A DNA stretch of 64,000 nucleotides from assembly GCA_012845835.1 (NCBI GenBank), contig JABAKD010000006.1:6998318-7062317 (forward strand), in the 5' to 3' direction. Below are positions 39,062-51,612 of this stretch, piece by piece; position 1 is the first letter of the stretch, and each line of letters opens with the position of its first letter. The stretch is from Undaria pinnatifida. Its lineage: Eukaryota > Sar > Phaeophyceae > Laminariales > Alariaceae. The notes under the pieces are model-generated. The model ran no database searches. It saw only the letters and a list, made by a program, of their open reading frames with translations, and was not told the origin of the DNA. Made by a program: the position numbers and the translations under genes.

Positions 39062-42000
39062 GCCTTGTAATAATATACGATGTATGAGAGTGTACGAGGC
39101 TACTAGACTATTAATACCATCTCAGAAGTTCGGTTTGGGTAATTACGGCAGGAGTATCATAGGTTTGTTCGGCCGACATATGTAGGTGAGCGAGGAGGAG
39201 ATAGTCATCCCACCACACAGTGTGGTAGGTGTTCAGCGGAAGCTTCTTTCTGCAGTGAGCTCTTCTTCTAGCAGCATGATGAGGAGCTCAATATCTCAAA
39301 ACCCGAAACATATATATATGGCTTCTACACAATGCGCTTTAGTCCCGAACAAATACCAACCCTCCCATTAAGAAAAACTCACCCATATAGCGTATTACAA
39401 GTACCAACAACGCAGCTCTTCTTACTTGCAAAGATGATTATTGACCCGAAATTCGTCGAACTCACGGCTGACGTCCTTGAAACATTTTTATAAGATACCA
39501 TGGTATCATACTGAATCGTAAAAAATACCAGACTAACTGGTAGTACTTTCTATTCCTCACGTGAGCTCAACCGGCCAGAACACACGCACGTTTGGCCCAA
39601 GAAGAGCAATCCCTAAGGTGGGACGAGACTCAGGAGTACTTCGTCACATACCAGGTGCATGATGAACGGGATATATATGGGACGGGAGGGTATGGGGGCA
39701 GCATTGCTGTCCGCGATACGCTTACACATACACATAATAGTCTAATAATACAAAATGTATGTGTAATATACAAAAGGGATTTCTAAGTAAGTGGACCTTT
39801 CAGGGGTTCGCAGGAGCGATGTGGGCAACTGTGGACAGCAAGGAGGGCTTCGCGATCGTGAGCACGTTCAAGATGTAATGCGTGTAACACCACTAACGGG
39901 TGTGTGCAAGTACGTACTCGTGACTTGTCTGCGGCCGCATGGATGAGGTGCTGTCTGTTGTTGTATGCGCTGCATGCATAGAGTATGCGCTGAACTGAGA
40001 GCTTTGTTTTGTGGTTGGGCTTTGTTTGGCAAAGAGAAGAGAAAAACACCTTTCAGCGCATGCAGCACATACAATATAATAACCCCACAAACAGGCGGCC
40101 ATACATACAGATGGGGCGGCGGTGTGTACGATATGTGTGTGCGGTGGTTGTACTCGCTGCTTGCTTTCTTTTATGAATGTCTTGTCTGATACCTGGCATG
40201 CAGCATGGGTATATGCATACATACCTACGTAGCGCGGCCGATCTGATACCCTTGACTTCATCTCTCCCCCATCACGGCAATGTTGTGCTCTTCGTCCACC
40301 ACCTTTTTACGAGTCTCGAGAGTATTAGACTAGACTTTTAGTCTATCTAGTCCAACAATCTACCATTATTAATAGTATAGTCTGGGTGTGTACATCATGT
40401 CATCATGTACAACACGTGAAAAGTAAAATTTATGTATTATGGAGAGTCGGAGAGGTAGTCTGTAGGTCGGGATAGCAGCAGCGTAGTAGTAGTACTGTTG
40501 TTGTAGTATTCATAGTAGGTTGGACAACAAAAAGGGAGGTAATCGAGGAGTGAGTACGTACGGCGCGATGATGCTGTCATGATCACATACATACATGATG
40601 GTGGAGGAGGAGTAGTAGTAGTAGTCGCATCCCAGGCTGTCCGCGCCTAGAGGGACGCGTTGATATTATTATTGCTACTGAGAGAACACGTACATCATTT
40701 AGTCTAGACTATATGTTCAACGAACGAAGGAGTGTTGTAACGGTGTAGTACCAGTGGGGGGGGCTCCCAATAACAATAAATACGTGAAGTGCTGGTGTAT
40801 GCCAGCTCAATCAACATGCCAGCACTATTCTTCAGGGCACCGGTATACAATTAGCATAGGGAATATATTTAGTCTAGTCTATCTAGTAGTGTACCACCAT
40901 AGCAGATAGATGGATGGATGGATAGATGGGTACAGATAGATAGAGTTTCTATAATAGATCGTAGTTCAAGTCGTTCGTGCCATCGCTGGCACTACTAATA
41001 ATAATAGAAGAAGAGCAGCAGCAGCAGCACTTGAACGCACCCGGCATATATTATTAGACTATGCATACCAGGTAGCTTATAAGAAGAACGTTCAGCAGAA
41101 CACGTGTCGCTCTCTATATACTATGCTGTGCCATGTTGTGCCCGTGTACATATATACTTGTAATGCAACTCAGAATTGCGATTGAAGGCGGCTCGCGCGC
41201 GTGTCGTGCCTCTCTTCCTACTGCCAGCTATTAACAGTAGTAGTGCCTGGTATGTTACGCTGCACTTCGGATGATGATGCATCTCCTACCCCGGGCCGGT
41301 TCGTTCAGGCCCACCAGCAGGAGGTAGTATGTGCTGCAGTATAGTACAGCACCAGAGTATGCTGTGGAGTTCCTTTCGAACTTTTCGCGCCTTTCTGCTG
41401 CTGCTGCTACTGCAGAGTACACAGGGGATCCGTGCATTATCCGATCCTGTATCTTTCTGCCGTTACAATAATGTACGAGGTGTGAGATATTATATTGTGA
41501 AGAACAAGGATCTGTGCAATCTGTGCACATACATACCAGGTGCAAAAATAGGTGAATGCAGAATCCAACCCTAGAAACAGCTTTTGCTAGACGATGCAGA
41601 CCGTACGGCTCCCGGGTAACATGACAGCTACTGTAGATCATAGAGATCTTCCATGGAAGATCTAGATCATCAGGTAGGAGGTGGGAATCGATTATCTGTC
41701 CGGCACGCAGTATGCATGTATTTATACCTGGTATGTATATACTATGTGGAAGCTTTTCGCTGCTGTGTTTGCTGCACAATTTTTCCGAACTGCGAATTCC
41801 GCTCTTCAGAATGGAAATGTACAGGAATGATGTATTGGTAGTACCGAAAAATACGGAAAACACAAAATGACAAAATTGGCGAATATTCCGGTCGGAACAG
41901 TTTAATTTGCCACAAAACAATAGTAAAAATCAACAGAAACAGGGTAGGAAATAGTGTTCCAAAAAAAATTGCAAAAAACAATCAAGAATTTTTGAAAATT
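39062..42000. other. Gene-poor AT-rich region
   Basis: No gene is recognised. Short palindromes of the TAGTCTAGACTA type recur (about 40327, 40703, 40868), with a GATG/GATA run at 40908-40930 and several TACCAGGTA 9-mers (41066, 41725). Open frames near 39783-40261 and 41255-41920 have no recognisable domain. Confidence 0.3.
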
Positions 42001-42079
42001 AAATTTATCACGTTCCTCTTTCACTGAAGAATAGACTGGTCCACATAATAATCAAATGAAATGAGCAAGAGTCAGGAGG

Positions 42080-42600
42080 CGGGAAGGGTCGGTGCATCCC
42101 ACCGCTTTTTTATTCATCTGATCTGTCTGCTGCGTAAACATAGAGAGCTCGCATCGCGCACCCAAGGGACAAGCAGTGGACGGCGCGCACGGAGTAGCAG
42201 CTAGGAGAGGAAGCGAGAGGAACCGCGTGAGCAGGGAAGAGGAGAGAGCGCCGCCGGCCGAATATAGCTAGCTTTTCGGCTTCAGCAGCTTGCTGGCTTC
42301 AATCAAGTGCCAGAGCAGAGAGAGGAGATCGAGCAAAATTTGGTCTTGGGATTCATTCACAGCAGCAGCAGCAGCAGCAGCTTTAGGATCTGTGTGCGTT
42401 TGCGCTAGGACAGAGGAAGGAGAGCTTTAGGTTGTGGTAAGTTGTGGTTCGCGAGGGAGTGCACCGACTACCGCCCACCAGCAAGCCGCTTGCAAGGGTG
42501 GTCTCCCGGGGTAGCCACCTCGACGACGACGTGCCACTTCTACTCGACGCCGACATAAACACGGTGAGAGCCGCAGAGCCCGGAAAAACTCTTGACCAAA
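42080..42600 (+). other. Possible promoter / 5' UTR-like region
   Basis: Compositionally different GC-rich, purine-rich DNA without window repeats. It carries a (CAG)7 run (42361-42381) and a GGTAAGTTG sequence at about 42437 that would serve as a splice donor. No downstream coding exon is found, so this is speculative. Confidence 0.15.
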
Positions 42601-45600
42601 CATAATCGTGCAGAAGGATCGTCCTTGATTTTGTCGGAATCCCAGATTGCTGCATCCGTGGACCAGCTGCCAAGCTGCTACACTGCTGTTGTCACGGCGG
42701 GGCGGGGCGACGCTCGGTGGCTGCGATACCCGAGAGCACGCCGGGCTGGTAGTGCCGGTTAGCTGCGGCTGGGCGGTCGTAGTCGGTCAGTGTTGTTCTT
42801 GATCGCATTCATAGTTTTATCGTCCATTTTTAGCTTCGAGCTTCACTCGGTATGCTACGTGTTTCAAAACAATGATCCGAACGAATGACACGCTTTCTGA
42901 ATGTGCTCTTCCTCTCTTGGAGCGGAATCACCGAGCGAGCACCTACTGGGGCCGACCTTGCTGGCATTATGCCCCGGCGTTCGCGTGAGTGAATGTGGAT
43001 GATTCTAGAGGGGGGAGAGAGATGGCCAGAGATAAATACAAGAGCTCGGGCATTGCAAAAAAGGCGTCGTTACACATGACAGCAGTAGTTAAGTCGCAAT
43101 AGTGTGTTTTTAGCGACGACTCCTTGCTCCTTGGGTCCTCGCAAAGTTCATGCGCGATGGACTTATCATATAGCGAGATGAATCTAGCCTTGATGAATCT
43201 CCATGGCTTGCTGTCAAGTGCTCTCCATCCCAACACCAACACCAGCACTGCAAGGCACGCATACACACCTATGCAACGCCCGTGTGTGCACGTGCGCGCG
43301 CATTGCCATTGCTCAGCAGGTGCAGCAGTAGTGCCTCTAATGCTGCTGAAAACAAGGGCTATCCATCAAATCACCCCGTTATTTTGCGGTTATTTTGTTA
43401 TTTTACAAACCACTGCTTGATGGTGTTGCGGCAGTCACAATAAAATCATCGTTCTACTACCACATACTTCAAATACGTCAGCTGTGAGTTCAATCGGTTG
43501 AGTAGCGGATACTCAGCTTTTGTTATGTGCGTACTGTACTGCTGTATCGCTCGTGCTGGTACAGCATCGCTCGTGCTTTGGAGTCACTCTCAAACCACCA
43601 CACGGCTACCTACTTGTAGTGTCTGCAGCACAAGTAAATGTGCTGCTGCTGTGAAACCCTCCCTCACACATCACTTATTCGTGCTATTTGTTGTGCTGCA
43701 GACACTGCGCACTATGAAACCCTCGGCAGCTATCAACCAACTTCCAACCAGCTGCTACCAACCAACTTCACCACGCAGGCCGGAACCGGAGTTACCGTGC
43801 CGTAGGCTAGTACGATATCCAGCTCTGTAATCTTGCACTCTGCTCCTGCCATGTCGGCACTGTAGCGGAAATCGGTACTACTCAATCGGCACTAAAGAGG
43901 GACCCCCACTCTGTACGGTAGTATCTTGGGTACCAGGGTTTTGGAATGTCTTGAAAGTTTTTTGTACGGTTGTAAGTTAGCAGACGATTGGTTTTTCGCG
44001 AAATTATTGTAGTATCGGGGATTGTCGTTGTATTTCCATACTTGTTTTTAGTGTCGTAAAAAACGTTGGTACGAAAAAAAGCGTCACTACAACGTCCCCT
44101 CCGATCCGTCGTTGTTTTCGTTCCAAAATCCTTTCCCCCTTCCCCCCCCCCCCTCTATTCTTTCTCAACATGCATCAGTACCTGGTATAGTATGTTTTTC
44201 TTTTTGCTCTTTTAGGAGGAGCGATCGTAGTTTGGCGGACAAAAGGTTGGAGACCATGCCGTTATTGTATATTCACGTTACACAGCAGAATATATGTATA
44301 TCTCCGCAGCGTGTGGTCTGTGCGCGCCCCGGGTGCTTTCGGCATGACCCTCCCTCCGTCGCCGACTCCGCCTGCCGCTTGTTCGGCGATAAGGCTTCGT
44401 ATTCGTCATTAGTTGCCAGCAGCCGGCAGAGATGAGAGGTCGCAGACGGAGGGAGTTTGGCTCATAGACCATTGTACGATAGAAAAAGCCATGATTGGCC
44501 ATGTCAGGTACCAGTATCTATTTCATACCTTGGGGATTAGAGCAGGTTCAGCTCCCATTTACAACAGCTTGTTGGTAATATTACTGGTGGCTTACGTACG
44601 GGGGATACGTCCTGTACGCGGTGAAGGCATATCATACAGCAGGTGTATGCCTAGAGCTGCTGTTGATACGTGCGGTATTTATACGTGCAACTACCGTACA
44701 ACCAGGAGTGAGGTAATACGGTTAATACGCCGCTACCTGGTACAAGAGTTTTCCGGCGCACGACGCGTATTATTCTGCTGCTGTTTAGTGTTGCAGTCTA
44801 CAAATCTACTGCTGTTGTGTACGTACTAAATCATACCAGAGGGTACGCATTAGGAAAGGTACAAAAACGGTATACCCTGTCTTCTCCAAGCCAACGAAAG
44901 GTACACTCTCGGCACAAGTAAGAACCACACACCACGCGCACTTCGATTGGCCAAAAACAGGCCCCCCAAGTGCAGGACCGGCCGGTAAGAAACTTCCTGC
45001 CGTTCGTTGTGGGTCGATTTCAATCTTGACCGCTGTCCCTGATTCACCCGACCCCAAATCTAATCTTAACGCTATTAATAGCGTCAACCCCGACCCTTCG
45101 GGGGCCTCGAGGTCAGCAGGGACAGTTCGCGCGCGCGCGGCTCTGCGTTGTGTTTTGGTGGCGTTTTTCCCGCGGTGTCTGGGCGGCCGAACGGCGAGCC
45201 TCGACCATTCCGATCGTCGACTGGCCAGGAAGTTTTTGCCGAGCAGTCACTTACATTTCGGTCGAATCCCCAAATGACCATCGTACCTGTTTCTGTCCGA
45301 TAATCCACTGTGTATCTCCCACGTACATTGGCGTGCTAGCGAAATACCGACTTTGGGTTGGGTACCTCGCAGGAGTTTTTTGTAGGAAAACATATAATAT
45401 GAGTGCTGAAACCGTCGAATGCCACAATTCAAGGCCAACCCAACATCAGCGTAACGATTAGATTAGGAGTATGTTGTCCTATGATGCCATTTTTTTTTTC
45501 CTGACCTTTTTCTTTGTGGGTTGGTCGGCCTTGTATCATGACTTCCGTCGGTTTCCCGATGTTCGTCGGTTTCAATACTGTTTTTACAAACGCTAGGATG

Positions 45601-45855
45601 AAAGCTTCGTGGCACTGCCTGTCTCTTTGGCAGTCCTATAAACCAAGCGTCTGAATCAACGACAGACAACAGGCTCGCAATAGCATGCGACTAAAGGCGC
45701 TCCGCTCGAGTAGGGTGTGACCCGACTCGGATCCACCTACCGACGGGGCTCAACGAAACACCAACCATTGTTTTGCGACCCAACATATGTTGGGAATCGC
45801 CAATACCCTGTTGACCCGTCTACCCAGGTTCTGGCTTTCAATTGTTTTGGACTTA
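42601..45855. other. Unassigned intergenic DNA
   Basis: No gene is recognised on either strand. A C12 run lies near 44142. TACCTGGTA occurs at 44179 and 44734. The stretch 44830-45300 is more GC-rich but gives no domain. Confidence 0.25.
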
Positions 45856-46142
45856 GACACGTGCTACGGTAGAGGTATCACTTGTAGAGGTATGAAGGTA
45901 TACCTTTTTTTGGCTATTTCACTTTCTGAATGACGGTGGCTCCTTAACCCAAAATCGTCGGAAAAAAATAAATAATACGTCATTTTTTTTTTGCGTGATT
46001 CTCGTTGTATACCTAGGCCGTGGGATTTTTTCATCTGGTAGCAGTTATAGTTTTTCTCGAAATCAGCTACTGGGAGAGGTCTTAAGCTCCCATCTTGAGG
46101 AACCCCCGAAAAAACGTGGTGCACCTCTAGCTTAGCACGCTC
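45856..46142 (+). mobile_element. Family A MITE copy A14
   Basis: 287 bp, GACACGTGCTACGGTAGAGG to CCTCTAGCTTAGCACGCTC. All body landmarks are present, including GTATACCTAGGCCGTGGGAT. A short tandem duplication of AGAGGTAT is near its left end. Confidence 0.78.
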
Positions 46143-46155
46143 CTCTAGTTATATT

Positions 46156-46640
46156 AGGCACAGCCCCATGTGAAGCGAATTTTGGGGCCCGTGTTTAGCT
46201 ACCAATAAAGGGCGAGTTGACTGTTGACAAACGCTGCTATATAAGGAGGAAGAATGCGCGCTTTCAGCTGTTTTTGGACTTGCAGTCCAGTAATACTAGG
46301 CACAGCCCCATGTGAAGCGAATTTTGGGTCCATGTTTGGCTACCATTAAAGGACGAGTTGAATCTTGAAAAACGCTGCTATAAGCAAGAAGAATACGCGC
46401 TTTCGCTGTTTTTAGACTCACAGTCTTGCAATACTAGGCATAGCCCCATGTGAAGCGAATTTTGGGGTCCATGTTTGGCTACCAATAAAGGACGAGTTGA
46501 ACCTTAACCCCTTTACAACTGGAAACCCGTTTTTGGGGACAAAATTACTTGGATTTAGTATAGGGAGGGGTTCGGGGGTTCTAAAGGGGTTAACAAACCC
46601 TGCTATCAGTAGGAAGAATGCGCGGCAGTTCACGTATCAC
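46156..46640 (+). repeat. About 140-bp tandem repeat, third unit split by a family F element
   Basis: Units start at 46156, 46298 and 46436 with AGGCA(C/T)AGCCCCATGTGAAG, and share GGCTACCA-TAAAGG-CGAGTTGA and GAAGAATGCGCGC. The third unit breaks at GTTGAACCTTAA and resumes at TTAACAAACCCTGCTATCAG on the other side of F3. Confidence 0.75.
46508..46589 (+). mobile_element. Family F miniature element, reference copy F3 (82 bp)
   Basis: CCCCTTTACAACTGGAAACC at the left and GGTTCTAAAGGGG at the right, flanked by TTAA (46504-46507 and 46590-46593). Terminal inverted repeat CCCCTTTA. It sits in a tandem-repeat unit whose uninterrupted form is adjacent, so insertion is directly visible. Confidence 0.82.
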
Positions 46641-46689
46641 TGTGGTGTGGCGCGTGCCAATACAGCTCCTTGTCTGGCGGTTTGGACGC

Positions 46690-47160
46690 ACCCTGCCTCG
46701 GCAGCTAGGGCAGTTTCGGGTGGCCGATCCTGTAACCGTCAGTTTTAGCCTGCATTTCCCTTTAGCAATTGCCCGGCATAGTGGGTTTGCTGGAGAGTAC
46801 ATGGCGTGTGGTATGTGCTTGTATGTATTCGGTGGTTTCGGTTTAAGCCAAAAAAAGTCAAGGGACTCTACGTGTAGTGGGTCTGGGTAACGGGGTTCTT
46901 TGCATATCATCGCCTCTGGTTTGGTTTGGCGCATCTGCGCGTCTGGCACTGTTGGAGCGCGTAAATCGCTTTCTAGTGATTCGTGTGGCGTTTTGTAAGC
47001 GGGGAACTGTGTATTGGCCCATTTTTAGGGACCTGGGGTCCCTTATTGAATGTTGCCAGTTTCATGTGACCGATTATGTGGCCGTAAGTTGTAATCGACA
47101 TTTCTCTGTAGCATTTGCGCGGCATAGTGGGTTTGCTGATGTTCTATTTGCTCTCTTCGG
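46690..47160 (+). repeat. About 345-bp diverged duplication
   Basis: GGCCGATCCTGTAACCGTCA through CGGCATAGTGGGTTTGCTG (46720-46793) recurs as GACCGATTATGTGGCCGTAA through CGGCATAGTGGGTTTGCTG (47067-47140). Confidence 0.5.
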
Positions 47161-47189
47161 GTGACAGATAGAGATCAAGCAGGTATGGT

Positions 47190-47221
47190 ATTGCAGCAGC
47201 AGGTGTTGTTGCAGCATCAAG

Positions 47222-47271
<50 letters not shown>

Positions 47272-47300
47272 GGCGGAGCTCGCAGCAGCAGCAGGAAGAG
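47190..47300 (+). repeat. (GCT)n triplet array
   Basis: GCTGCT/TTGCTG units with a switch to GCAGCA near 47282, giving a short inverted arrangement. Confidence 0.8.
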
Positions 47301-47514
47301 GGGTTCGTCCACCAGTCAGCACAGAAGCGATTGGACCGGGCAGTTAGTGGAGCATCGTGCGGGTACGAATGGGTGTGTATGCCTCATGGTCGGGATGCAG
47401 CTGGCCCACGGAATCCAGAATGAGAAAAAAAAAGACGTCAGCATGTATGTTTTCGTGCGGTACAACACATAGACCCATTACACCAATAATTGATGGGCCA
47501 GGCCGGTTGGCGTC

Positions 47515-47672
47515 GCATGGCCAAAGCACCTTGTATTCGCAATGCGTGTGTCTCTGCTTCGTAGTTTGTGACCACAGAGCTCGTCTCTCCACGCAGCATC
47601 GGCACGGACACGTGTTGTGCTGGATGAAGACGGGTGGAAACTTCGGTTTAATGTGAAAAACGTTCACACACA
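47515..47672 (+). repeat. Dispersed repeat family G, copy 2
   Basis: The clearest copy of family G; see 917-1090. It ends in ACGTTCACACACACCTCCAC. Confidence 0.5.
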
Positions 47673-47959
47673 CCTCCACCCGTTCGTCGTGCGCGCGCGT
47701 TGTGCTCGGTGGTCGGGGCTGAAGTTAGTGGCGTTAGCGCCGAATTCGCACAAAAAAGAAAACGTTTTTCTTTTTCTTTTTCTCGCTCGCTGCTACAAGG
47801 TATGTAGTAGCTGCTGTGCGTTTTGCACTTGTATAGAGTCGGTGGGATGCTCGCTGTTTTAAGCCGTTTGGCAACTGCTGCTGATGCCGTTTTTCTGAGT
47901 TTATATCCCGCGAGGGGCTTTTTTCTTAAAAAAGTTGACGATGCTAAAGTGCGAGAGCG

Positions 47960-48115
47960 CCAGTTGGCTAAATTCGATGCAAATCGAAGACCGCTGGGAA
48001 CGGCGAGCCCTATGCGCGGTAAAATTGAAGGCACGCACGGGGGGGGGGGGAAATGGATGGCACCGGCTGTGACCAGGGTTGTCCAGAAGGCCGTCGAGGG
48101 TCAAAGCTCCCGCGA
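47960..48115 (+). repeat. Family H/L repeat copy
   Basis: AATTCGATGCAAATCGA, CCTATGCGCGGTAAAATTGA, AGGCACGCAC-G-run, GTGACCAGGGTTGTCCAGAA. The second half matches family L (53164, 56330), the first half family H, linking the two. Confidence 0.45.
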
Positions 48116-48555
48116 ATTGAGCTGTACAGTAAACGTTATGATATAAAAACAGACTGCTGTGCTTATGTTTGGCTGTCAAGGAGGCGGGTATACCTGTTTT
48201 TGGCCGCTAACCTCCCTCGTATATGTTACATCAGGTAGGCAGAGGACGAATTTTTTCGTGCGTGCGCGTACGTATCGGTTTTTATGCTCTTCACCCCCGT
48301 TACCATTAAGTAATTTTTGTTTAGCTACAAGGGACGAAACATTGGGTACGGTCTACCGCAAAATCGCGTCAATTTGGGAAATTAGCGCAATAATTTTCCT
48401 TCGCGGCTTCCCGCAACGCAATGAAATACGATACGATACGCGAATATATATACCACACCACCAGCCGGTCCGAAAAACCGAACGGAGAGAGCGAGTTGTG
48501 ATGTCTCAGCAAATAGCCGGCGTTGCTCCCATGACACTCTTCGTGCAGCGAACGG
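48116..48555. other. Unassigned intergenic DNA
   Basis: No gene or shared repeat is recognised. Confidence 0.25.
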
Positions 48556-48559
48556 CTTG

Positions 48560-48900
48560 TCGAGCCTTCTTATCTTCCTGTGTCCTCCTCCCTCCTCTTT
48601 TTTTTCCTGGTATTTTTCCTTCTCGTCCACTTCTGTCCTCCTCTTCCCCTTCCTCCGTCGTTCTCCCCCTATTTTTCTTCCCCCTCCTTTTCGTCCTCCT
48701 CCCCGTCCTCCTCTTCCTCCTCCTCTTCCCCCCTCTCCTCTTCCTCCTTCCTCCTTCCTCCTCCTCCTCCTCCTCCTCCTCCTCCTCCTCCTCCTCTTCC
48801 TCTTTCCTCCTCTTCCTCTTTCTCCTCCTCCTCTTTCTCCTCCTCCTCCTCCTCCTCCCCCTCCGCCTCCTCTTCCTTCTCCTCTTCCTCTTCTTGAGCG
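48560..48900 (+). repeat. (TCC)n / pyrimidine tract
   Basis: About 340 bp of CTCCTC units with CTTCC interruptions; similar in nature to the EGF-intron tract. Long frames here are artefacts. Confidence 0.85.
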
Positions 48901-49411
48901 TTTTTCCTCCTCAAGCCTAGCCGGCGGCTGCTGCTGCCAAAGGTGCTACACGTATTCATAGTATATCGTTGTAGAATCATCTCCTGGGGCCCGATAAAGG
49001 CTGACCTTAGCCATTATATACCAGTTTTAGTATGGGGAGCGGTCAGTCAAGGCGTCAAACCACTGCTGTCTCGCAGCACTTTTGGCTGCCCCGCTCACCT
49101 GCGCTACATCGTACCGCCCCGCAATGCTGCTCGGGGCTTCCGCGGACAGACCTCTCAAAAGTAGAATCAAATCCGGGCATTCTTTTTCCACGTGTTTTTG
49201 TGCTCTTTTTTCCTCCCCATTTGTTTCGCGAAATATTTTTACATCAGGTACGTATGATATGATATGTTTATATTGTTTTTGTACATCAGATTATATGAAT
49301 TTTCGGATAGGAAGGGGCAAGGGGCCCTGGCCTTCCCTTGGCCTTACGGAACCGTGTTTTTCATTTTGTATTAATCCCCGACGGAGATGGGGAAAAAAAA
49401 ATACATACGTG

Positions 49412-50670
49412 GCAGGAGGAGGGAGGAAGGGAGGGAGGGGGGGAGGGACGGACAGACGGACGGAGAGAGGGAAAGAGGGAGGGAGAGAGGGCGGGCGGGA
49501 GGAAGGGCGGAAGAGACAGAAAGAGGGGGAGGACGGGGGGGGGGGGGGGGGGGGGGGGGGGGGAGGGGGGGGAGGAGAGAGGGAGCGAGTGCTCAGCAAC
49601 TAACGGAGCAAAACAGCTTTAGCAATCAGCATAGACCTGTTGAAGTTGCGGTCTACCAGGTTCCTTGTTGAGAGCCTGGAGAATGTTCAGCAGCCAACAG
49701 GGCACAATAGCGAGATTTAGCAATCGGCATACACGTATTGAAGTTGCCATATGTAGGGGCGAAAGAAGCCAGGGAAACGGAGGGTCGGAGCCAGCGAGTC
49801 AGCGATGAGCGCTCGAGTCTCCCCCCCTAAAAAAATATGCTTAGTAGGATCCCGGTCGTATTGGGGACGTCAATACCTCGGACGTCCTTATGCGCGTTTG
49901 TAATTACACGGCGCTAAAAAACAGCGACCCCTTTGAGCCGCCTATGCAGGCCAAGTACAGAACCAACGGGGGGAAGGGAGGGGGGGAAGGTGGGAGGGCA
50001 GGAAGAGGAGGCGCTCAGCAGCTAACAGAGCAAAACAGCTTTAGCAATCGGCGTAGTCCTGTTGAAGTTGCTGTCGATGTGTTAGGACCCTGGAGATTGC
50101 TCAGCAGTCAGCCAACAGAGCACAACAGCGAGCTTTAGCAACCCACACAGACGTGTTGAAGTTGCCATGACGGTGTCAGAAGCCTGGGAATGAGGGGGTC
50201 GGAGCCAGTGAGTCAGCGATGAGCGCTCGAATCTTCCCCCCCCTTAGCGAATATGCTACGTAGGATACCGGTGTTTTTGGGACGTCAAGACCTCGGATGT
50301 CATTATGCGAGTTTGTAATTACACAGCTCTAAAAACAGCGACCCCTCTGAGCCGCCTGTGCAGACCATCTAAACAATCAACGGGGGGTGAGGAAGGGAAG
50401 GAGGGAGGGCGGAAGGAGGGGGTGCTCAGCTCTAACAGAAAAAATCAACGTTAGCAATCAGTTTATACTTGTTGAAGTTATTGCAGACGTGCTAGGAGCC
50501 TGGAGAGTGCTCGGCAGCCAGCCAACAGAGCACAATAGCGAGCTGTACGTAGCAATCCGCATAGACATGTTGAAGTTGCTATGGGGGTGTCAAAAGCCAG
50601 GGACTTGGAGGGTGGGCGTTAGCGAGCCGGCGATGTGCGCTCGATTCTACCCCCGTAACTAATATGCTAT
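49412..50670 (+). repeat. Higher-order tandem repeat, three units of about 415 bp
   Basis: Each unit consists of a G/A-rich minisatellite (GGGAGGGAGG; 49412-49585, 49968-50008, 50385-50423), then two related subunits of about 65 bp (CTCAGCA-CTAAC-GAGCAAAAC-AGCTTTAGCAATC-G-TAG-C-TGTTGAAGTTG; pairs at 49590/49687, 50011/50100, 50421/50509), then GTCGGAGCC-GCGATGAGCGCTCGA, then GGGACGTCAA-ACCTCGGA-GT. A partial fourth remnant (GAGTTTCCGCTTACACGGCG) lies near 51285. Confidence 0.8.
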
Positions 50671-51480
50671 GAAGGATACCGGTCTTTTGGGGGGCGTGGA
50701 GATCTCTTACGGTCCATTTCCTTCGAGTTTTGGTGGAGTTCGAGCATCTCTCTTACCACTAAAGCTGGGGGGTGATGGGGATACCATATCCCTGAAACCA
50801 ACGCGCCTACTCAATCAGTCGAAGTCCCAAGCAAAAGCCTTACGAACATCCTTAGAGCTGTTCTTTGGAAATGTCAGGATAACGGCTCGTCCTCATGTCG
50901 CCCTTCACTCTTCCACATCACACCGCTCGGTGGATTACCCGCTCGGCGGATCGGCCCCAGCGGGTTCCTGAAAGACTCTGGTGGCCTGTCCTTGGCTTGA
51001 GCTTCGAAGCAACAGCGTGCGGTTCTGGCGCATTGCCCTCACTTCTTTTCCGTTTCGGGTGCTACTGCTCTTTGCCCCTGTCTTCGAGCCTCTTGTCATC
51101 TCCTCGGTCTGTCACACGGAGTCCCGTCATGCTTGAACTGTTTTTTTTTGTTTTCACCGCTAGGGGTGTATACAAGCCATCTACCCTTACCCACAGTATT
51201 GTGTTTATATGCGCACCCTGATCCCACCCCCTGTGATTTTCGGAGTTAGAACACTACCGTGTCCCGCAGAGGAGAGGGGTGCGAGTTTCCGCTTACACGG
51301 CGCAAAACAAACAAGAAACTTTAAGCGAGCGGCCTATGCCAAAGGCCGAGCAAGGAAATAGATACCTGGCACGAGGATACGGCAGTGTGGAAACAATGAA
51401 TCCTTGTGTGCGTACGGTGTGTGGTTCCAGTATGACGAGATGGGAATTTCGGGGGAAAAACACCCCTAAAACCGAACACT
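50671..51480. other. Unassigned intergenic DNA
   Basis: An open frame at 50669-50971 shows no recognisable domain. Only the remnant of the 415-bp repeat near 51255-51345 is identified. Confidence 0.25.
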
Positions 51481-51612
51481 AAAACCGAACCTTAACCCTA
51501 ATCTTGAACCCTTTAGAGCCCCCGAACCCCTCCCTATACTAAATCCAAGTAATTTTGTCCCCAAAAACGGGTTTCCAGTTGTAAAGGGGTTAAACCCCAA
51601 CCCTAACCCCCG
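51478..51612 (-). repeat. Interstitial telomere-like tract split by family F
   Basis: AACCGAACCTTAACCCTAAT on the left and AAACCCCAACCCTAACCCCC on the right flank F4. The two sides together look like one degenerate CCCTAA tract. Confidence 0.55.
51508..51589 (-). mobile_element. Family F miniature element, copy F4
   Basis: CCCTTTAGAGCCCCCGAACC to CCAGTTGTAAAGGGG, followed by TTAA (51590-51593). The left target is TTGA (51504-51507), a one-base drift. Confidence 0.75.

Noticed and set aside
42383-42673. A gene at the (CAG)7 region
   Set aside because: No domain, no consistent frame on the + strand and no second exon; kept only as a low-confidence promoter-like region.
47823-48146. Open frame of 107 codons on +
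   Set aside because: Its second half is a copy of dispersed repeat family H/L and its first half has no recognisable domain.
48159-48980. Long Ser/Pro/Leu-rich and Glu-rich frames, including 253 codons on +
   Set aside because: Compositional frames in a TCC-type tract.
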